Below, piece after piece: positions 1-8,396 of a DNA stretch of 64,000 nucleotides. Numbering within the stretch: position 1 is the stretch's first letter; each line of letters starts with the position of its first letter. Under the pieces are notes generated by a model. That model saw only the letters and a program-made list of their open reading frames with translations. It ran no database searches and was not told the origin of the DNA. Origin of the DNA: Levilactobacillus angrenensis (lineage in GTDB: Bacteria > Bacillota > Bacilli > Lactobacillales > Lactobacillaceae); contig NZ_RHOB01000010.1 in the NCBI RefSeq assembly GCF_003946085.1, forward strand, positions 54,413 to 118,412, written 5' to 3'. The translations under genes were made by a program, and so were the position numbers.

Positions 1-218
1 ATCAAATCAAGGACTTGCAAGCTAAGGGTAACCGCAAGCCAATCGTAGTCAACGCCGTCATCAAAGACGATGACCCAATTGGCACGGCCTTCATGCCGCT
101 TGATCCCAAGCTCTACGGTCAAGACGCCGTTGACGAATACGCCCAGGCCAACCACATTGACACAGCGCAACAACCTTCCTTAGGGGAACTGCTGCGGGCC
201 AAGGGTGACAATCTTTAA
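1..218 (+). CDS. 3' end of an unidentified gene
   Basis: An open frame enters from the left edge (codons start at base 3) and ends at a TAA, giving about 71 residues of a C-terminus that includes KPIVVNAVIKDDDPIGTAF and ends in GDNL. I do not recognise the family. The segment has no obvious membrane helix and is followed within 15 bp by a strong terminator, so it is the end of a transcription unit. The in-frame TTG at 15 has no ribosome binding site and is not a start. Confidence 0.7.
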   Translation, partial: QIKDLQAKGNRKPIVVNAVIKDDDPIGTAFMPLDPKLYGQDAVDEYAQANHIDTAQQPSLGELLRAKGDNL

Positions 219-232
219 TGAAATCATGAAAC

Positions 233-264
233 GAGGGTCCCTGACGATGGTCGGGGGCCTTTTT
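233..264 (+). terminator. Rho-independent terminator
   Basis: A GC-rich stem (GGGTCCCTGAC against GTCGGGGGCC, small loop) is followed by TTTTT. It closes the partial gene upstream and insulates the marR promoter. Confidence 0.8.
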
Positions 265-285
265 GGTGTCAGTGAAAATTAACAC

Positions 286-331
286 TTGCAAGTTCGGCAC
301 TAGTCGCTTAAAATTGTTAGCTGACTAACAA
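286..331 (+). promoter_or_regulatory. marR promoter with overlapping operator
   Basis: TTGCAA (286-291) and TAAAAT (309-314) are separated by exactly 17 bp. A perfect 7-bp inverted repeat TTGTTAG-CTGA-CTAACAA (314-331) sits on the downstream edge of the -10 and the likely start of transcription. This is the usual position of a MarR autorepression operator, so the first gene probably controls its own operon. Confidence 0.75.
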
Positions 332-347
332 AAAGGAGCGCGAAAAC

Positions 348-779
348 ATGACTGAACGACGATTAGGGGCTTGGTTACGGGATGCTGAGCACCAAATGAA
401 TCAGGAAATGAACGATTTTGCCCGGCAGTACGGGCTGACAGGCATGCAGCTTTCTTTGATTGATTTTTTGAGCCGCAACACCACGACCACGGTGTTTCAA
501 GTTGACCTGGAACACGAATTTCACGTGCAACGGTCGACGGCCTCATTACTAGTGAAACGCATGGTGGAACGGGATCTGGTCACCCGAGTGGTGGCAACTA
601 GCGATAGTCGCAAACGCCAATTGCGGTTGACGGCTAAGGGGCAACGGTTGGTCCCCATCGTGCAACAACATCTGGAACAGCAGGATGCCAAGATGGTGGC
701 GGACCTGTCCGCTAGCGAGGCACGGGCCTTTCAACACGCTTTGAGAAACATTAGTCACTGGCACACAACAAAGGAGTAA
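348..779 (+). CDS. MarR-family transcriptional regulator
   Basis: This 143-residue winged-helix protein has the length and layout of MarR repressors: a helical N-terminus, the DNA-binding core at about residues 30-100 with recognition helix QRSTASLLVKRM, the wing TSDSRKRQLRLT, and a C-terminal dimerisation helix. MarR proteins typically repress a neighbouring efflux or stress gene and release DNA on binding a small ligand. Here the MFS exporter follows after 6 bp, and a palindrome lies over the promoter. The ATG at 348 follows AAGGAG. The ligand cannot be read from sequence. Confidence 0.92.
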   Translation: MTERRLGAWLRDAEHQMNQEMNDFARQYGLTGMQLSLIDFLSRNTTTTVFQVDLEHEFHVQRSTASLLVKRMVERDLVTRVVATSDSRKRQLRLTAKGQRLVPIVQQHLEQQDAKMVADLSASEARAFQHALRNISHWHTTKE

Positions 780-785
780 ACCTAT

Positions 786-2174
786 ATGGCAAAAGAAAAA
801 ATTGAACCACGCGTCGTGGGAGCAGTCCTAGCGACGGGGCTGATGTCGCTGAGTGGGGTCATCGTGGAGACCGCGATGAACATTACGTTTCCCACGCTGA
901 TGAAACAGTTTCACGTGACCACCGGGACGGTCCAGTGGATGACCACGCTGTACCTCTTGATTGTGGCGTGTATCGTACCAGTTTCATCGTATCTGAAACG
1001 CCGCTTCAAACTGAAACAACTTTTTGTGGTGGCCAATCTGTTATTCATCATTGGCTTGGTCACCGATGCCTGTGCGACCAGCTTTCCGTGGTTATTGGCC
1101 GGCCGGGCCATCCAAGGGGTGGGAACGGGAATCGCGTTGCCGTTGATGTTTAACATCATCTTGGAACAGGTGCCACTGAGCCGCATTGGGATGATGACCG
1201 GCGTCGGTACCTTGGTAACGGCGATTGGGCCCGCTATTGGCCCGACGTACGGTGGACTACTGGTCACCAATCTAAACTGGCGCTACATTTTCTGGATCTT
1301 ACTGCCATTTTTGATCGTGTCATTTTTCGTGGGGATCAAGACGATTCGTCAAGTATCACCGACGCAGGCCGAACGCTTTGACTTTTGGAGCATGCTGGGC
1401 ATCGTGGTCACCTTTGCCGGGTTGATCTTTGGGTTCAGTTCGCTGAGCGGCCAACCGTTTTTGAGTTGGTCGGTGGGGGGCGCGCTGTTGCTGGGGATGT
1501 GCGGTCTGGTTTTCTTCGTCCGTCGCTCTCAGCACCAAGCACATCCCTTGATTCAGCTACAAGTGCTGGCCAATTCGGCGTTTGCTTGGCACCTGTTGGC
1601 CTTTTTCCTCCTGCAGATCACGGCGTTGGGCCTGTCGTTCGTTCTGCCCAACTACCTACAACTGGTCGATCACCAGTCGGCCTTTATCGCGGGGTTGGTG
1701 GTCTTGCCGGGCGCGGTCATTGGGGCCGCTTTCTCACCGATTGGCGGCAATATTTTAGACCGGTTTGGCGCTAAACGGCCGATTCTGCTGGGATTGGGCC
1801 TAGTGGTCGTGATGCTGCTGGTGATGACCGTGGGTGCCCGCGGCTTGTCCGCCTGGGCCATTTTGGGCCTGTATGTGGGCTACATGGTCGGGGTTGGTTC
1901 ATCATTCGGTAACATCATGACGGACGGCTTAAAACAGCTCTCAGGGCCGCTCAAGGCAGATGGCAACGCCTTGATGAACGCCATGCAACAGTTTGCGGGC
2001 GCCATGGGAACCGCCATCGTTTCCGCCATGATTGCGGCTAGTCAGGCGGGTGCAACGGGAAGTACGGCGGTCAAAACGGCGGCCGGTTCCCAGTGGGCCT
2101 TGTGGGTCTTAACGATTGCCGGGCTGGGGGCATTTTTAAGCATGCTCATCGCGCTGAAACGTAACCAGCACTAG
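786..2174 (+). CDS. MFS multidrug efflux transporter, DHA2 (14-TM) type
   Basis: The protein has 462 residues and about 14 hydrophobic helices. The antiporter motif C region (GTLVTAIGPAIGPTYGGLL) lies near residue 145, and the motif-A-like loop YLKRRFKLKQL lies between the second and third helices. This matches the EmrB/QacA-type drug:proton antiporters of the cytoplasmic membrane. It is translated from an AAGGAG site that overlaps the end of marR, so the two genes form an operon under the operator upstream. The substrate is unknown. A terminator follows 40 bp after the stop. Confidence 0.92.
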   Translation: MAKEKIEPRVVGAVLATGLMSLSGVIVETAMNITFPTLMKQFHVTTGTVQWMTTLYLLIVACIVPVSSYLKRRFKLKQLFVVANLLFIIGLVTDACATSFPWLLAGRAIQGVGTGIALPLMFNIILEQVPLSRIGMMTGVGTLVTAIGPAIGPTYGGLLVTNLNWRYIFWILLPFLIVSFFVGIKTIRQVSPTQAERFDFWSMLGIVVTFAGLIFGFSSLSGQPFLSWSVGGALLLGMCGLVFFVRRSQHQAHPLIQLQVLANSAFAWHLLAFFLLQITALGLSFVLPNYLQLVDHQSAFIAGLVVLPGAVIGAAFSPIGGNILDRFGAKRPILLGLGLVVVMLLVMTVGARGLSAWAILGLYVGYMVGVGSSFGNIMTDGLKQLSGPLKADGNALMNAMQQFAGAMGTAIVSAMIAASQAGATGSTAVKTAAGSQWALWVLTIAGLGAFLSMLIALKRNQH

Positions 2175-2213
2175 GCTTTAGACAATTTTAAATGACCGTG
2201 GACATCACGTTGG

Positions 2214-2253
2214 TAACGCTACTATCCTAACCATTGGGAGTGGCGTTATTTTT
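2214..2253 (+). terminator. Rho-independent terminator
   Basis: A 10-bp stem TAACGCTACT/AGTGGCGTTA (one G-T pair) with a 15-nt loop is followed by TTTTTATTT. It ends the marR-MFS operon. Confidence 0.85.
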
Positions 2254-2323
2254 ATTTAAGCGTAGCCATGCTACAATTCAGAACCAATAAAGCCAACCGG
2301 CTGAAAAAAGTGAGGCGATTTAA

Positions 2324-2746
2324 ATGAAGTTTGATTGGCGATACGCGTTCCATTCCTTTTGGTTTCTGATGGCGCTGATGGTCCTCTTGAGCTTAGCCAC
2401 CGCCGTTGATCGGGTTCACGGCGTGCGGATTGCGATTGGGGTGATCTTTGGTTTCTTACTGGTCGACGGTCTGTGGACTTGGCAATACCCTTACTTTAAT
2501 CGGCTAGGGCGGCAGGGCGCTACGGCGGTGATCAACCTGGTTTTATTTGTGATCATCGCCGCCTTCGCACTGGCTTTCAAGCAAGAATGGTCAGCCAGCG
2601 TCTGGGGATTCATGAGCTTCTGGCTCGCTAGCATCGGCGGTACGATTGATGGCTACTTAGCCCGGCCCACCAAGATTTTGGTGAACCAGACCCGCGGTGA
2701 TTTGCGGAAAAAAGCGGAGATCTTGCAGAACTCCTCACGGTTGTAA
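2324..2746 (+). CDS. Small membrane protein of unknown function
   Basis: A 140-residue protein with about four hydrophobic helices (roughly residues 10-26, 34-50, 64-82 and 88-108) and a basic cytosolic tail. I do not recognise the family. It stands alone between two terminators, with TACAAT at 2271-2276 as a likely -10 and GAGGCGA before the ATG. The sequence suggests an integral membrane protein and no enzyme motif is visible. Confidence 0.75.
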   Translation: MKFDWRYAFHSFWFLMALMVLLSLATAVDRVHGVRIAIGVIFGFLLVDGLWTWQYPYFNRLGRQGATAVINLVLFVIIAAFALAFKQEWSASVWGFMSFWLASIGGTIDGYLARPTKILVNQTRGDLRKKAEILQNSSRL

Positions 2747-2776
2747 TAGTAGTGGCAGTTAAATGATGGTGTGCAC

Positions 2777-2806
2777 AAAAGTCTGGGCGAGCGTCCGGGC
2801 TTTTTT
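2777..2806 (+). terminator. Rho-independent terminator
   Basis: AAAAGTCTGG pairs with CCGGGCTTTT (two G-T pairs) around an 8-nt loop and runs into TTTTTT. It ends the small membrane protein gene. Confidence 0.8.
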
Positions 2807-2897
2807 CGTGGGTCAATGGGTGCCCCTACTGGTACTAACGAAATTCGGCGGGAATTTGTTACCCGTTGCGTGAAGAGTTTATAAAATTCTTAATTAA

Positions 2898-3480
2898 CTT
2901 GAAAGACAAAAATCTGCAGGAATCATTATCATCATGGCCTCATGACGTTAAGACTGGTTGTTTACGGCTTCGTCGTTCGCACTGGCCGCCTACCGTCCGC
3001 CAACTATGGGTTGGAACGCGGTGGGCGGACCGGACCGAGCCTAGGGAACGGTCTCGGCCTCGCTTTGAGCCGGAAATCGCGTCTCAAAGACGCCAGTTGT
3101 CTAAGCGGCATGAACCGCGCCACTAAGGCAACTCCCACGGCTGAACCCATACTTGGCGGACTCTCGGCTACAAAAGTGTTTGCCAGTAAAAGTCGGCTTA
3201 GCCCCAGGTGGCGGCTGATCTAGCGACTAGTCTTCACAATGGTGCCGATAAACATCACCCCGCCGGAGGCAGCCAGAGATGGAGCCAGCTGTGTCGACGG
3301 TGTTGGCTGAGGTTCTTTCTCAGCCTACAGCGTGGGACGACTTGAGAGCCTGGCGAACTTTGTCAGGTTCTTAAGCGAACCGGAAGACCGCTTCTCAGGC
3401 TGGAGGTGTTCCCCAGAGCAGGCGGAATCTCTGGCTGACGCAGGCTTTGGTTTAGCACGTTTTACCGGTCAGTACGCACC
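2898..3480. mobile_element. Degenerate full-length copy (A) of the structured MITE-like repeat, forward orientation
   Basis: The stretch carries no credible gene. From about 2985 to 3170 it is nearly identical to the left structured module of the copies at 42021 and 48143 (CCTACCGTCCGCC, GGTCTCGGCC, CGTCTCAAAGACG, CTCGGCTACAA). From about 3255 to 3450 it matches the right module (CCGCCGGAGGCAGCCAGAG, CTCAGCCTACAGCGTGGGACG). The left terminal repeat is eroded to CTTGAAAG and no right terminal repeat is recognisable, so this looks like an old copy. Its right edge abuts the terminator of the next gene. Confidence 0.75.
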
Positions 3481-3485
3481 ACAAC

Positions 3486-3517
3486 AGAAAAAGCCGCTCA
3501 CCAGAAGGCAAGCGGCC
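3486..3517 (-). terminator. Rho-independent terminator
   Basis: Read on the minus strand, GCCGCT-N12-AGCGGC is followed by TTTTTC. It serves the small minus-strand gene that ends at 3541. Confidence 0.75.
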
Positions 3518-3540
3518 GAAGATTTTTAGATTAAAGGGGG

Positions 3541-3789
3541 TTACTCGGCGGCATAAGTCCAGTCATAGGACAAGAGCTGGTGGAACCGTTCACCGATGGG
3601 CACCCACAGCTTAGCTTTCGCGATGTTGCGAATGGATTCCCAGAACAGTGGGTCCTGGCGCTCCTTGTCGCTCAGGTTAATGTTGACGTAACTCCCGGCT
3701 TCCGTTTTCGCGATTACGTAGGGATAGAACACCTTGGTAATTTGTGCGGGAGTGATGCTCTTAATTTTCGGGTTGTCATCAATCAGCAT
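3541..3789 (-). CDS. Hypothetical 82-residue protein
   Basis: A small soluble-looking protein beginning MLIDDNPKIKSITPAQ. I do not recognise it. The ATG at 3789 is preferred over a GTG 18 bp upstream because AAAGGAAG lies at the correct distance only from the ATG. A TATACT -10 lies just upstream. The sequence further upstream (3852-3883) has three NTTTC units spaced 11-12 bp that share CTAAGAAATT with the promoter of the adjacent two-component system, so this gene may belong to that regulon. Confidence 0.65.
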   Translation of the reverse strand: MLIDDNPKIKSITPAQITKVFYPYVIAKTEAGSYVNINLSDKERQDPLFWESIRNIAKAKLWVPIGERFHQLLSYDWTYAAE

Positions 3790-3851
3790 AAGCACGCTTC
3801 CTTTCACTTGATGAATTCAGTATACCGGTAAAAGGTAGCGATAACCACCAA

Positions 3852-3883
3852 GTTTCTTTAAAGATTTCCTGAGAATTTCTTAG
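3852..3883. promoter_or_regulatory. Direct-repeat motif shared with the two-component promoter
   Basis: TTTC occurs three times at 11-12 bp spacing, inside TTTCTTTAAAGATTTC and GAGAATTTCTTAG. The complement CTAAGAAATT and the string TTAAAGATTTC recur at 6103-6145, between the response regulator and the divergent secreted-protein gene. Direct repeats about one helical turn apart are typical of OmpR-family regulators. The link to this regulator is inferred. Confidence 0.45.
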
Positions 3884-3979
3884 TTTTTTCGGTGAGCTGC
3901 TTAACGGCTGATGATGAGCAATTCTTTTGCTTCAAACGTTCGCGCAACGGCAGGCGGACAGCCTAGTGCATCAGACCAG

Positions 3980-5347
3980 CTATTTCGCTGCCGTGGCGTT
4001 TTGCAATGTCACCGTGAAGCAGGCGCCGTGGGGGTCGTTGTCCGTGATGGTGATGTGCCCGTGGTTCAGTTGAACCAATTGTGACACGATGGCTAGCCCC
4101 AGGCCGCTACCGGCAATCTTAGTCGACCGGGAAGCGTCCATGCGGTAGAAACGTTCAAAAATGTGCTCGCGGTCGGCTATCGGAATGCCGGGACCGTGGT
4201 CAGCGACCGTCACGGTACTGGTCGTCGCCGTTTGCTTGACGATGACGTGAATCTGTTGGTCGGATGGTGAATATTTATGCGCGTTATCCAGTAACGCAAT
4301 CAAGATTTGGTGAAGCATGTCCGCATCGGCGTTGACCATGACAGGCTGGTCCGAACTGGCAAAGGTCACGCGTTGACTGACTAGTGGCTGGTAGTGGGTG
4401 ACCACGGCTTGCGCTAATTTGGCCAGGTCTAGCGGTTTGAGGTCCACTTCGGCGCGGTCCGCCCGGGACAAATGCAAGAGGTTTTCAATCAGATGTTGCA
4501 TGCGCAGGGATTCTTGGTCGATGAACCCGAGTGATTCGGGGATGACCTCGGGATGTTGCTGGCCACGGCGTTCAATCAATTTCAGATTTCCACGGATCGT
4601 CGCGATGGGCGTCCGGAGCTCGTGGGAGGCGTCGGAAATAAATTGGCGTTCGCGCTCCAGTCGCCCATTTTGTGCCGCCAGTAACTGGTTGAAATCCCGC
4701 GCCAATTGGGCGACCTCGACGGGTTCTTGTGGTTGGGGCAGTTCAGGTTGACTGACGTCGGGATTAGCCGCGGCTTGTTGGGCGGCGGTCGCCAGCGAAA
4801 TGGTCGGCGCACTCAGACTTTTGGCCAAGCGGCGGACGTACAACAGTCCAACCAGCAGGCTCAAGCCAATTGCGATGATCAGGACGGAAATCAAGACGTG
4901 CAGGTTGCCGACCAACACATGCATGCCAATGAAGAGATAATACGTGTGGCTGCCGGTCTGTAGCGTTTCCGAGAAATACAGCCCCCAGCCCTTGATGTAG
5001 ACCAAGTGGGTAAAGGGAATCGACCAGTTGCTGGCCTTGACCAGCTCTGAGCCGTGCGGCAGTAAGGACGTGGTCGACCCGTCGTTATTTTTGATCAGCA
5101 CAAACGTATTGTGTGAGTTCAGGCCACTACTACGATTGACCGTCAGCCAGTCCTTGAAATTACTGACCTGCGTGGTTTGTAAGCTGGCGCTGAGCCGTTC
5201 TGCTTGGTCCTGGGCGCGCAACAGCTGGTCGACGGTCAACGTGATACTGACCGTCAGCACGATGATGAGGCCAATCGTGATCAGTAGGCTGGTAAATGAG
5301 TGGCGAATGATATCCGCGTAGGTGCGCGGTGTGCGGTTAGTGCTCAT
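3980..5347 (-). CDS. Sensor histidine kinase (ArlS-like)
   Basis: A 455-residue membrane kinase. An N-terminal helix (about residues 20-42), an extracytoplasmic loop and a second helix (about 150-172) are followed by a HAMP-like linker. The H-box is DASHELRTPIATIRG with His242 as phosphoacceptor, and the ATP-binding domain carries DNAHKYSP (N box), DHGPGIP (G1) and GSGLGLAI (G2). The start is set at the ATG that places AAAGGA 11 bp upstream, since the ATG nine bases earlier is only 2 bp from it. The gene overlaps the end of the response regulator, so the two are co-translated. The stimulus is unknown. Confidence 0.93.
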   Translation of the reverse strand: MSTNRTPRTYADIIRHSFTSLLITIGLIIVLTVSITLTVDQLLRAQDQAERLSASLQTTQVSNFKDWLTVNRSSGLNSHNTFVLIKNNDGSTTSLLPHGSELVKASNWSIPFTHLVYIKGWGLYFSETLQTGSHTYYLFIGMHVLVGNLHVLISVLIIAIGLSLLVGLLYVRRLAKSLSAPTISLATAAQQAAANPDVSQPELPQPQEPVEVAQLARDFNQLLAAQNGRLERERQFISDASHELRTPIATIRGNLKLIERRGQQHPEVIPESLGFIDQESLRMQHLIENLLHLSRADRAEVDLKPLDLAKLAQAVVTHYQPLVSQRVTFASSDQPVMVNADADMLHQILIALLDNAHKYSPSDQQIHVIVKQTATTSTVTVADHGPGIPIADREHIFERFYRMDASRSTKIAGSGLGLAIVSQLVQLNHGHITITDNDPHGACFTVTLQNATAAK

Positions 5348-6038
5348 CGGGATCATCTTCCTTTAGACTGTAGCCGACACCGCGAATCGTGTGGAAAAGG
5401 TGCGGGGCATCGGCCATGTCGATTTTATTGCGCAGGTAGCCGATGTACACGTCGACCACGTTTTGCTGGCCCAGAAAATCCACGCCCCAGACGTTGTCGA
5501 GCAATTCGTCGCGGGTGAAGACCTGGCCGGGATGTTGCATGAGAAATAGTAGTAAATCATATTCGCGTTGTGTCAGTTGAATCGTTTCGCCAGCACGGTC
5601 GACTTGTCGAGTCTTGGTGACCAGGGTCAAGTCGCCCAGCCGATACGTTTGGTCCAAGCCGCTTTGATGAGCCGTACGGCGTTGAATCACCCGAATGCGG
5701 GCGAGCAGCTCTTCGATTTCAAAGGGTTTGGTGATGTAGTCGTCGGCGCCGTTGTCCAGGCCAGTGACCTTGTCGCCCAGGTAATCACGGGCGGTCATCA
5801 TGATGACGGGCAGTTCGTCGTGCTTGCGGATGCGGCGCAGCACCTCCATGCCGTCCATCTTCGGCAGCATCCAGTCGAGTAAGACCAACAGTAGCTTGTC
5901 TTTTTCGCGCTGGTAGGTCTCCCAAGCGGCTTCACCGTCCGCAGCGGTCAGGACATCGAAGTCCTCGAAGGTCAGCTCCTTAGCCACGTAACTGGCCAGG
6001 CCTTCCTCGTCTTCTACAAGTAAAATGGTATTTTTCAT
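5337..6038 (-). CDS. OmpR-family response regulator (ArlR-like)
   Basis: A 233-residue regulator with a receiver domain (acidic pocket Glu9-Asp10, phosphoacceptor Asp55 in LLDWMLPKMDG, KPF switch lysine near 105) and a C-terminal winged helix (about 135-228) with NVVDVYIGYLRNKID. Its closest remembered match is staphylococcal ArlR. It is first in a two-gene operon with the kinase. The divergent secreted-protein gene shares its upstream region, which contains the CTAAGAAATT and TTAAAGATTTC motifs. Confidence 0.94.
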   Translation of the reverse strand: MKNTILLVEDEEGLASYVAKELTFEDFDVLTAADGEAAWETYQREKDKLLLVLLDWMLPKMDGMEVLRRIRKHDELPVIMMTARDYLGDKVTGLDNGADDYITKPFEIEELLARIRVIQRRTAHQSGLDQTYRLGDLTLVTKTRQVDRAGETIQLTQREYDLLLFLMQHPGQVFTRDELLDNVWGVDFLGQQNVVDVYIGYLRNKIDMADAPHLFHTIRGVGYSLKEDDPDEH

Positions 6039-6102
6039 GATTAGTCAAACTCCTTAATCGGCATGGGTTGTCAACAGTGTACCAAAACAAGTGAAATAAA
6101 AT

Positions 6103-6176
6103 CTAAGAAATTCATAGATTAAGCTTAACTGGCCTTAAAGATTTCGTCGCGCTCAGCATGGTATAACTAAGACATT
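6103..6176. promoter_or_regulatory. Divergent promoter region of the two-component operon and the secreted protein gene
   Basis: CTAAGAAATTC (6103-6113), the palindrome TTAAGCTTAA, and TTAAAGATTTC lie upstream of both divergent genes. TATAAC near 6162 is a plausible -10 for the plus-strand gene. The first and third strings recur upstream of the minus-strand gene at 3789, which suggests a common regulator. Confidence 0.5.
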
Positions 6177-6214
6177 AATTAAATGGGCAACGAAAAATTT
6201 GAGGAGTGGTTTAA

Positions 6215-6514
6215 ATGACAAATGTAAAAACGATGATGACTAAAATTTTACTGGGTGCCATGACCCTGGCCACGGTGAGCGCAACGTCAGCAGGCGCAGC
6301 CGCCGCAACGAATCCCGGCATGGCGGTGGCCGCGCCCAAGATTGAGCGGACCACGATTACGTTACAGCCACGGCCCAATACTGAGGTCCAGGTCATTAAG
6401 ATTCGACTGAAGAAGCCCACCACGACCAAGCAACTGTCAAAGCAGGTCCAAACCAACGTGGACGCCAGCGCCTTGAACCTAGACCAGAAGCACACGGATA
6501 GCCAACTCAAATAA
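6215..6514 (+). CDS. Small secreted protein of unknown function
   Basis: A 99-residue protein with a signal peptide (basic start, hydrophobic core ILLGAMTLATVSA, likely cleavage after an Ala around residue 30). The predicted mature part is about 65-70 residues, basic and without cysteines (LQPRPNTEVQVIKIRLKKP). It is divergent from the response regulator and preceded by GAGGAG. I do not recognise the family. Its position suggests it is an output or accessory signal of the two-component system, but this is inference. Confidence 0.7.
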   Translation: MTNVKTMMTKILLGAMTLATVSATSAGAAAATNPGMAVAAPKIERTTITLQPRPNTEVQVIKIRLKKPTTTKQLSKQVQTNVDASALNLDQKHTDSQLK

Positions 6515-6725
6515 GCATACTAAACGAAGCTTAACGTGGTATTTGAAAAAGAGTGTGACAACGGGCGATTAACTGATGAGCATTAGCAGTACCGGGCAGC
6601 CAGTACGCGCAATCAATATGTACGGCAGACTCGTCAAAAGCACGATGGCGAGTCACAATTATTTTAGCATAACGGGTTAGTCTTGGTGGTAGTCGCTGGT
6701 ATTCAAAATCGCGAAAAATTCAGAT

Positions 6726-7340
6726 CTAAAGGTTGAAAGTAGCACTAACGTGGTAATTCCCGGAACGGCAATGTTCTGTCCACTAAAATTAGTGAAACTA
6801 GGAGCCTGCGTCAGCCAGGGTTCCGCCTGCTATGGGGGAACCTCCAGCCTGAGAAACGGGCTTCCGGCTCGCTTTGAAGCCTGACAAAACCAGTCAGTCT
6901 CCAAAGTCGCCCCACGCTGTAGGCTGAGACAAGACCTCAGCCAACACCGTCGACACAGCTGGGGTCATCTCTGTCTGCTTCCGGTGGGTTGGCGATTATC
7001 AGCAACGCTGTGTTAGAGACTAGACGCTAGCTCAACTGTCACCTGGGGCTAAGCCGATTGTTATTGGTACGCACTCTTGTAGCCGAGAGTTCGCCAAATA
7101 TGGGTTCAGCCGTGGGAGTTTACTTAGCGGTGCGATTCTCACCGCTTAGAAAATTGGCGTCTTTGAGACGCGACCTTCGGCTCAAAGCGAGGCCGAGACC
7201 GCTTTTCAGGCTCGGTCCGGTCCGCCCACCGCGTTCCAACCCATAGTTGGCGGACGGTAGGCGGCCAGTCCACACTAGGATGCTATAAACGACTAATTTT
7301 TTGCCATCAGTTGCGCTGATAGCTATCTTTCAACCTTCAG
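6726..7340. mobile_element. Complete MITE-like structured repeat, copy B (615 bp), reverse orientation
   Basis: The element is bounded by CTAAAGGTTGAAAG on the left and CTTTCAACCTTCAG on the right, 14-bp terminal inverted repeats with one mismatch. It is flanked by identical 7-bp copies of TTCAGAT (6719-6725 and 7341-7347), the mark of transposition. Inside it holds both structured modules: the right module at about 6805-7000 and the left module at about 7075-7270. No credible coding frame is present, so any transposase must act in trans. The right end is 15 bp from the terminator at 7355. Confidence 0.88.
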
Positions 7341-7354
7341 TTCAGATAGCTAAA

Positions 7355-7398
7355 GCAAAAGGAGCGTCGGGACAAAGTTGTCAGACGCTCCTTTTTAA
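7355..7398. terminator. Bidirectional rho-independent terminator
   Basis: AAAAGGAGCGTC pairs with GACGCTCCTTTT. T-rich tails exist in both directions, and it lies 17 bp past the stop of the minus-strand reductase gene. Confidence 0.85.
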
Positions 7399-7414
7399 TT
7401 CAATAAGTCAGGGA

Positions 7415-8062
7415 TTAAACGCTTTGGACCGCGTCGACCACTGGCACGTCGCCATTGACCAGTTCAATGATCTTGCCAGGGAGAGGATGCTGCACGACGG
7501 CCACGACCGTTGCGGCCACGTCCGCCCGTGTGATAGCACTGGTGTCGCTGTTGGCTGGGTCCAAGGTAATCTTACCAGTGGGGTCATCGTTGGTCAGCAT
7601 GCCGGGGCGTAAGATGGTGTAGGCCAAGTTCGTCCGGTGGCGTAACCATTGATCGGCATAGTATTTGGCTACGTAATAAGGCCGAATGCCGGATTTTTCC
7701 CAGAAGGACCGGTCGTCGGTCCCCAGGGCACTGACCATGATAAAGCGCTTGATGCCAGCCTTTTCGGTAGCCAGCATCGCCTTAATAGCGCCATCCAAGT
7801 CGATGTTTAAGGTCATGTCATCACCAGTACTGCCGCCAGAACCAGCGGAGAAGATGACCGTATCGATGCCATTCATGGCGGGAACCATGGCGTCAGCGGT
7901 GCCCATCAAATCAAACATCCGCGGCTGGCCACCGAGGCTCTTGATCGTATCGGCCTGTTGGGCGTTGCGAATCCCACCATAGACGGTTTCACCAGTAGCG
8001 GCAAGTTGTTTGACGATGTGTTGACCGACGTGGCCATGCGCACCAATAATTAAAGTTGTCAT
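7415..8062 (-). CDS. NAD(P)-binding atypical SDR / NmrA-like oxidoreductase
   Basis: A 215-residue Rossmann-fold protein. The dinucleotide-binding motif GAHGHVGQHI starts at residue 7, and the segment VSALGTDDRSFW followed by YYVAKYYAD gives the atypical SDR YxxxK-like pair. Proteins of this type bind NAD(P)(H) and serve as reductases, epimerase-like proteins or redox sensors. The substrate here is not identifiable. AGGAGG precedes the start, and the gene is a single transcription unit ending at the bidirectional terminator. Confidence 0.85.
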   Translation of the reverse strand: MTTLIIGAHGHVGQHIVKQLAATGETVYGGIRNAQQADTIKSLGGQPRMFDLMGTADAMVPAMNGIDTVIFSAGSGGSTGDDMTLNIDLDGAIKAMLATEKAGIKRFIMVSALGTDDRSFWEKSGIRPYYVAKYYADQWLRHRTNLAYTILRPGMLTNDDPTGKITLDPANSDTSAITRADVAATVVAVVQHPLPGKIIELVNGDVPVVDAVQSV

Positions 8063-8396
8063 GAAATTCCTCCTAGTTTTGCGATTGACTTAACTAAAGT
8101 CTACTTTAACGGTTTCACCCGTAAATTTCAGCTAAAACGACTTCTGAGTCACGCGTAAACGCTTTAGCGAAGGGTCAGTTGGGCGGTAGCGAAAAAGGCG
8201 GACGACTAATCTCAGTTCCAGGAGGCAAATTGGTGGCAGAAAATGGTGATTCTCGGTATAATTTTTAGTAATTAGCAGCGGCAGTTTGTCAGGTGGAAAA
8301 CCGTTTAAACATTGACGTAACGGCGATTGAATTGTGTGTGATTAATTGTGAAAAAGATTACGATTGTTTCAAGCTGGTTTTTCACCTGATAAGCCG

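Noticed and set aside
7058..7246. Short open frames inside the structured repeats (also at 2942, 3332, 42134, 45607, 55842 and 55808)
   Set aside because: They lack ribosome sites, change frame between copies and their sequence is explained by conserved hairpins, so they are not genes.
8340..8380. Possible Rex operator in the ndh leader (GTGTGATTAATTGTGAAAA)
   Set aside because: Only half sites are present and the TTGTGAA-N4-TTCACAA form is not matched.
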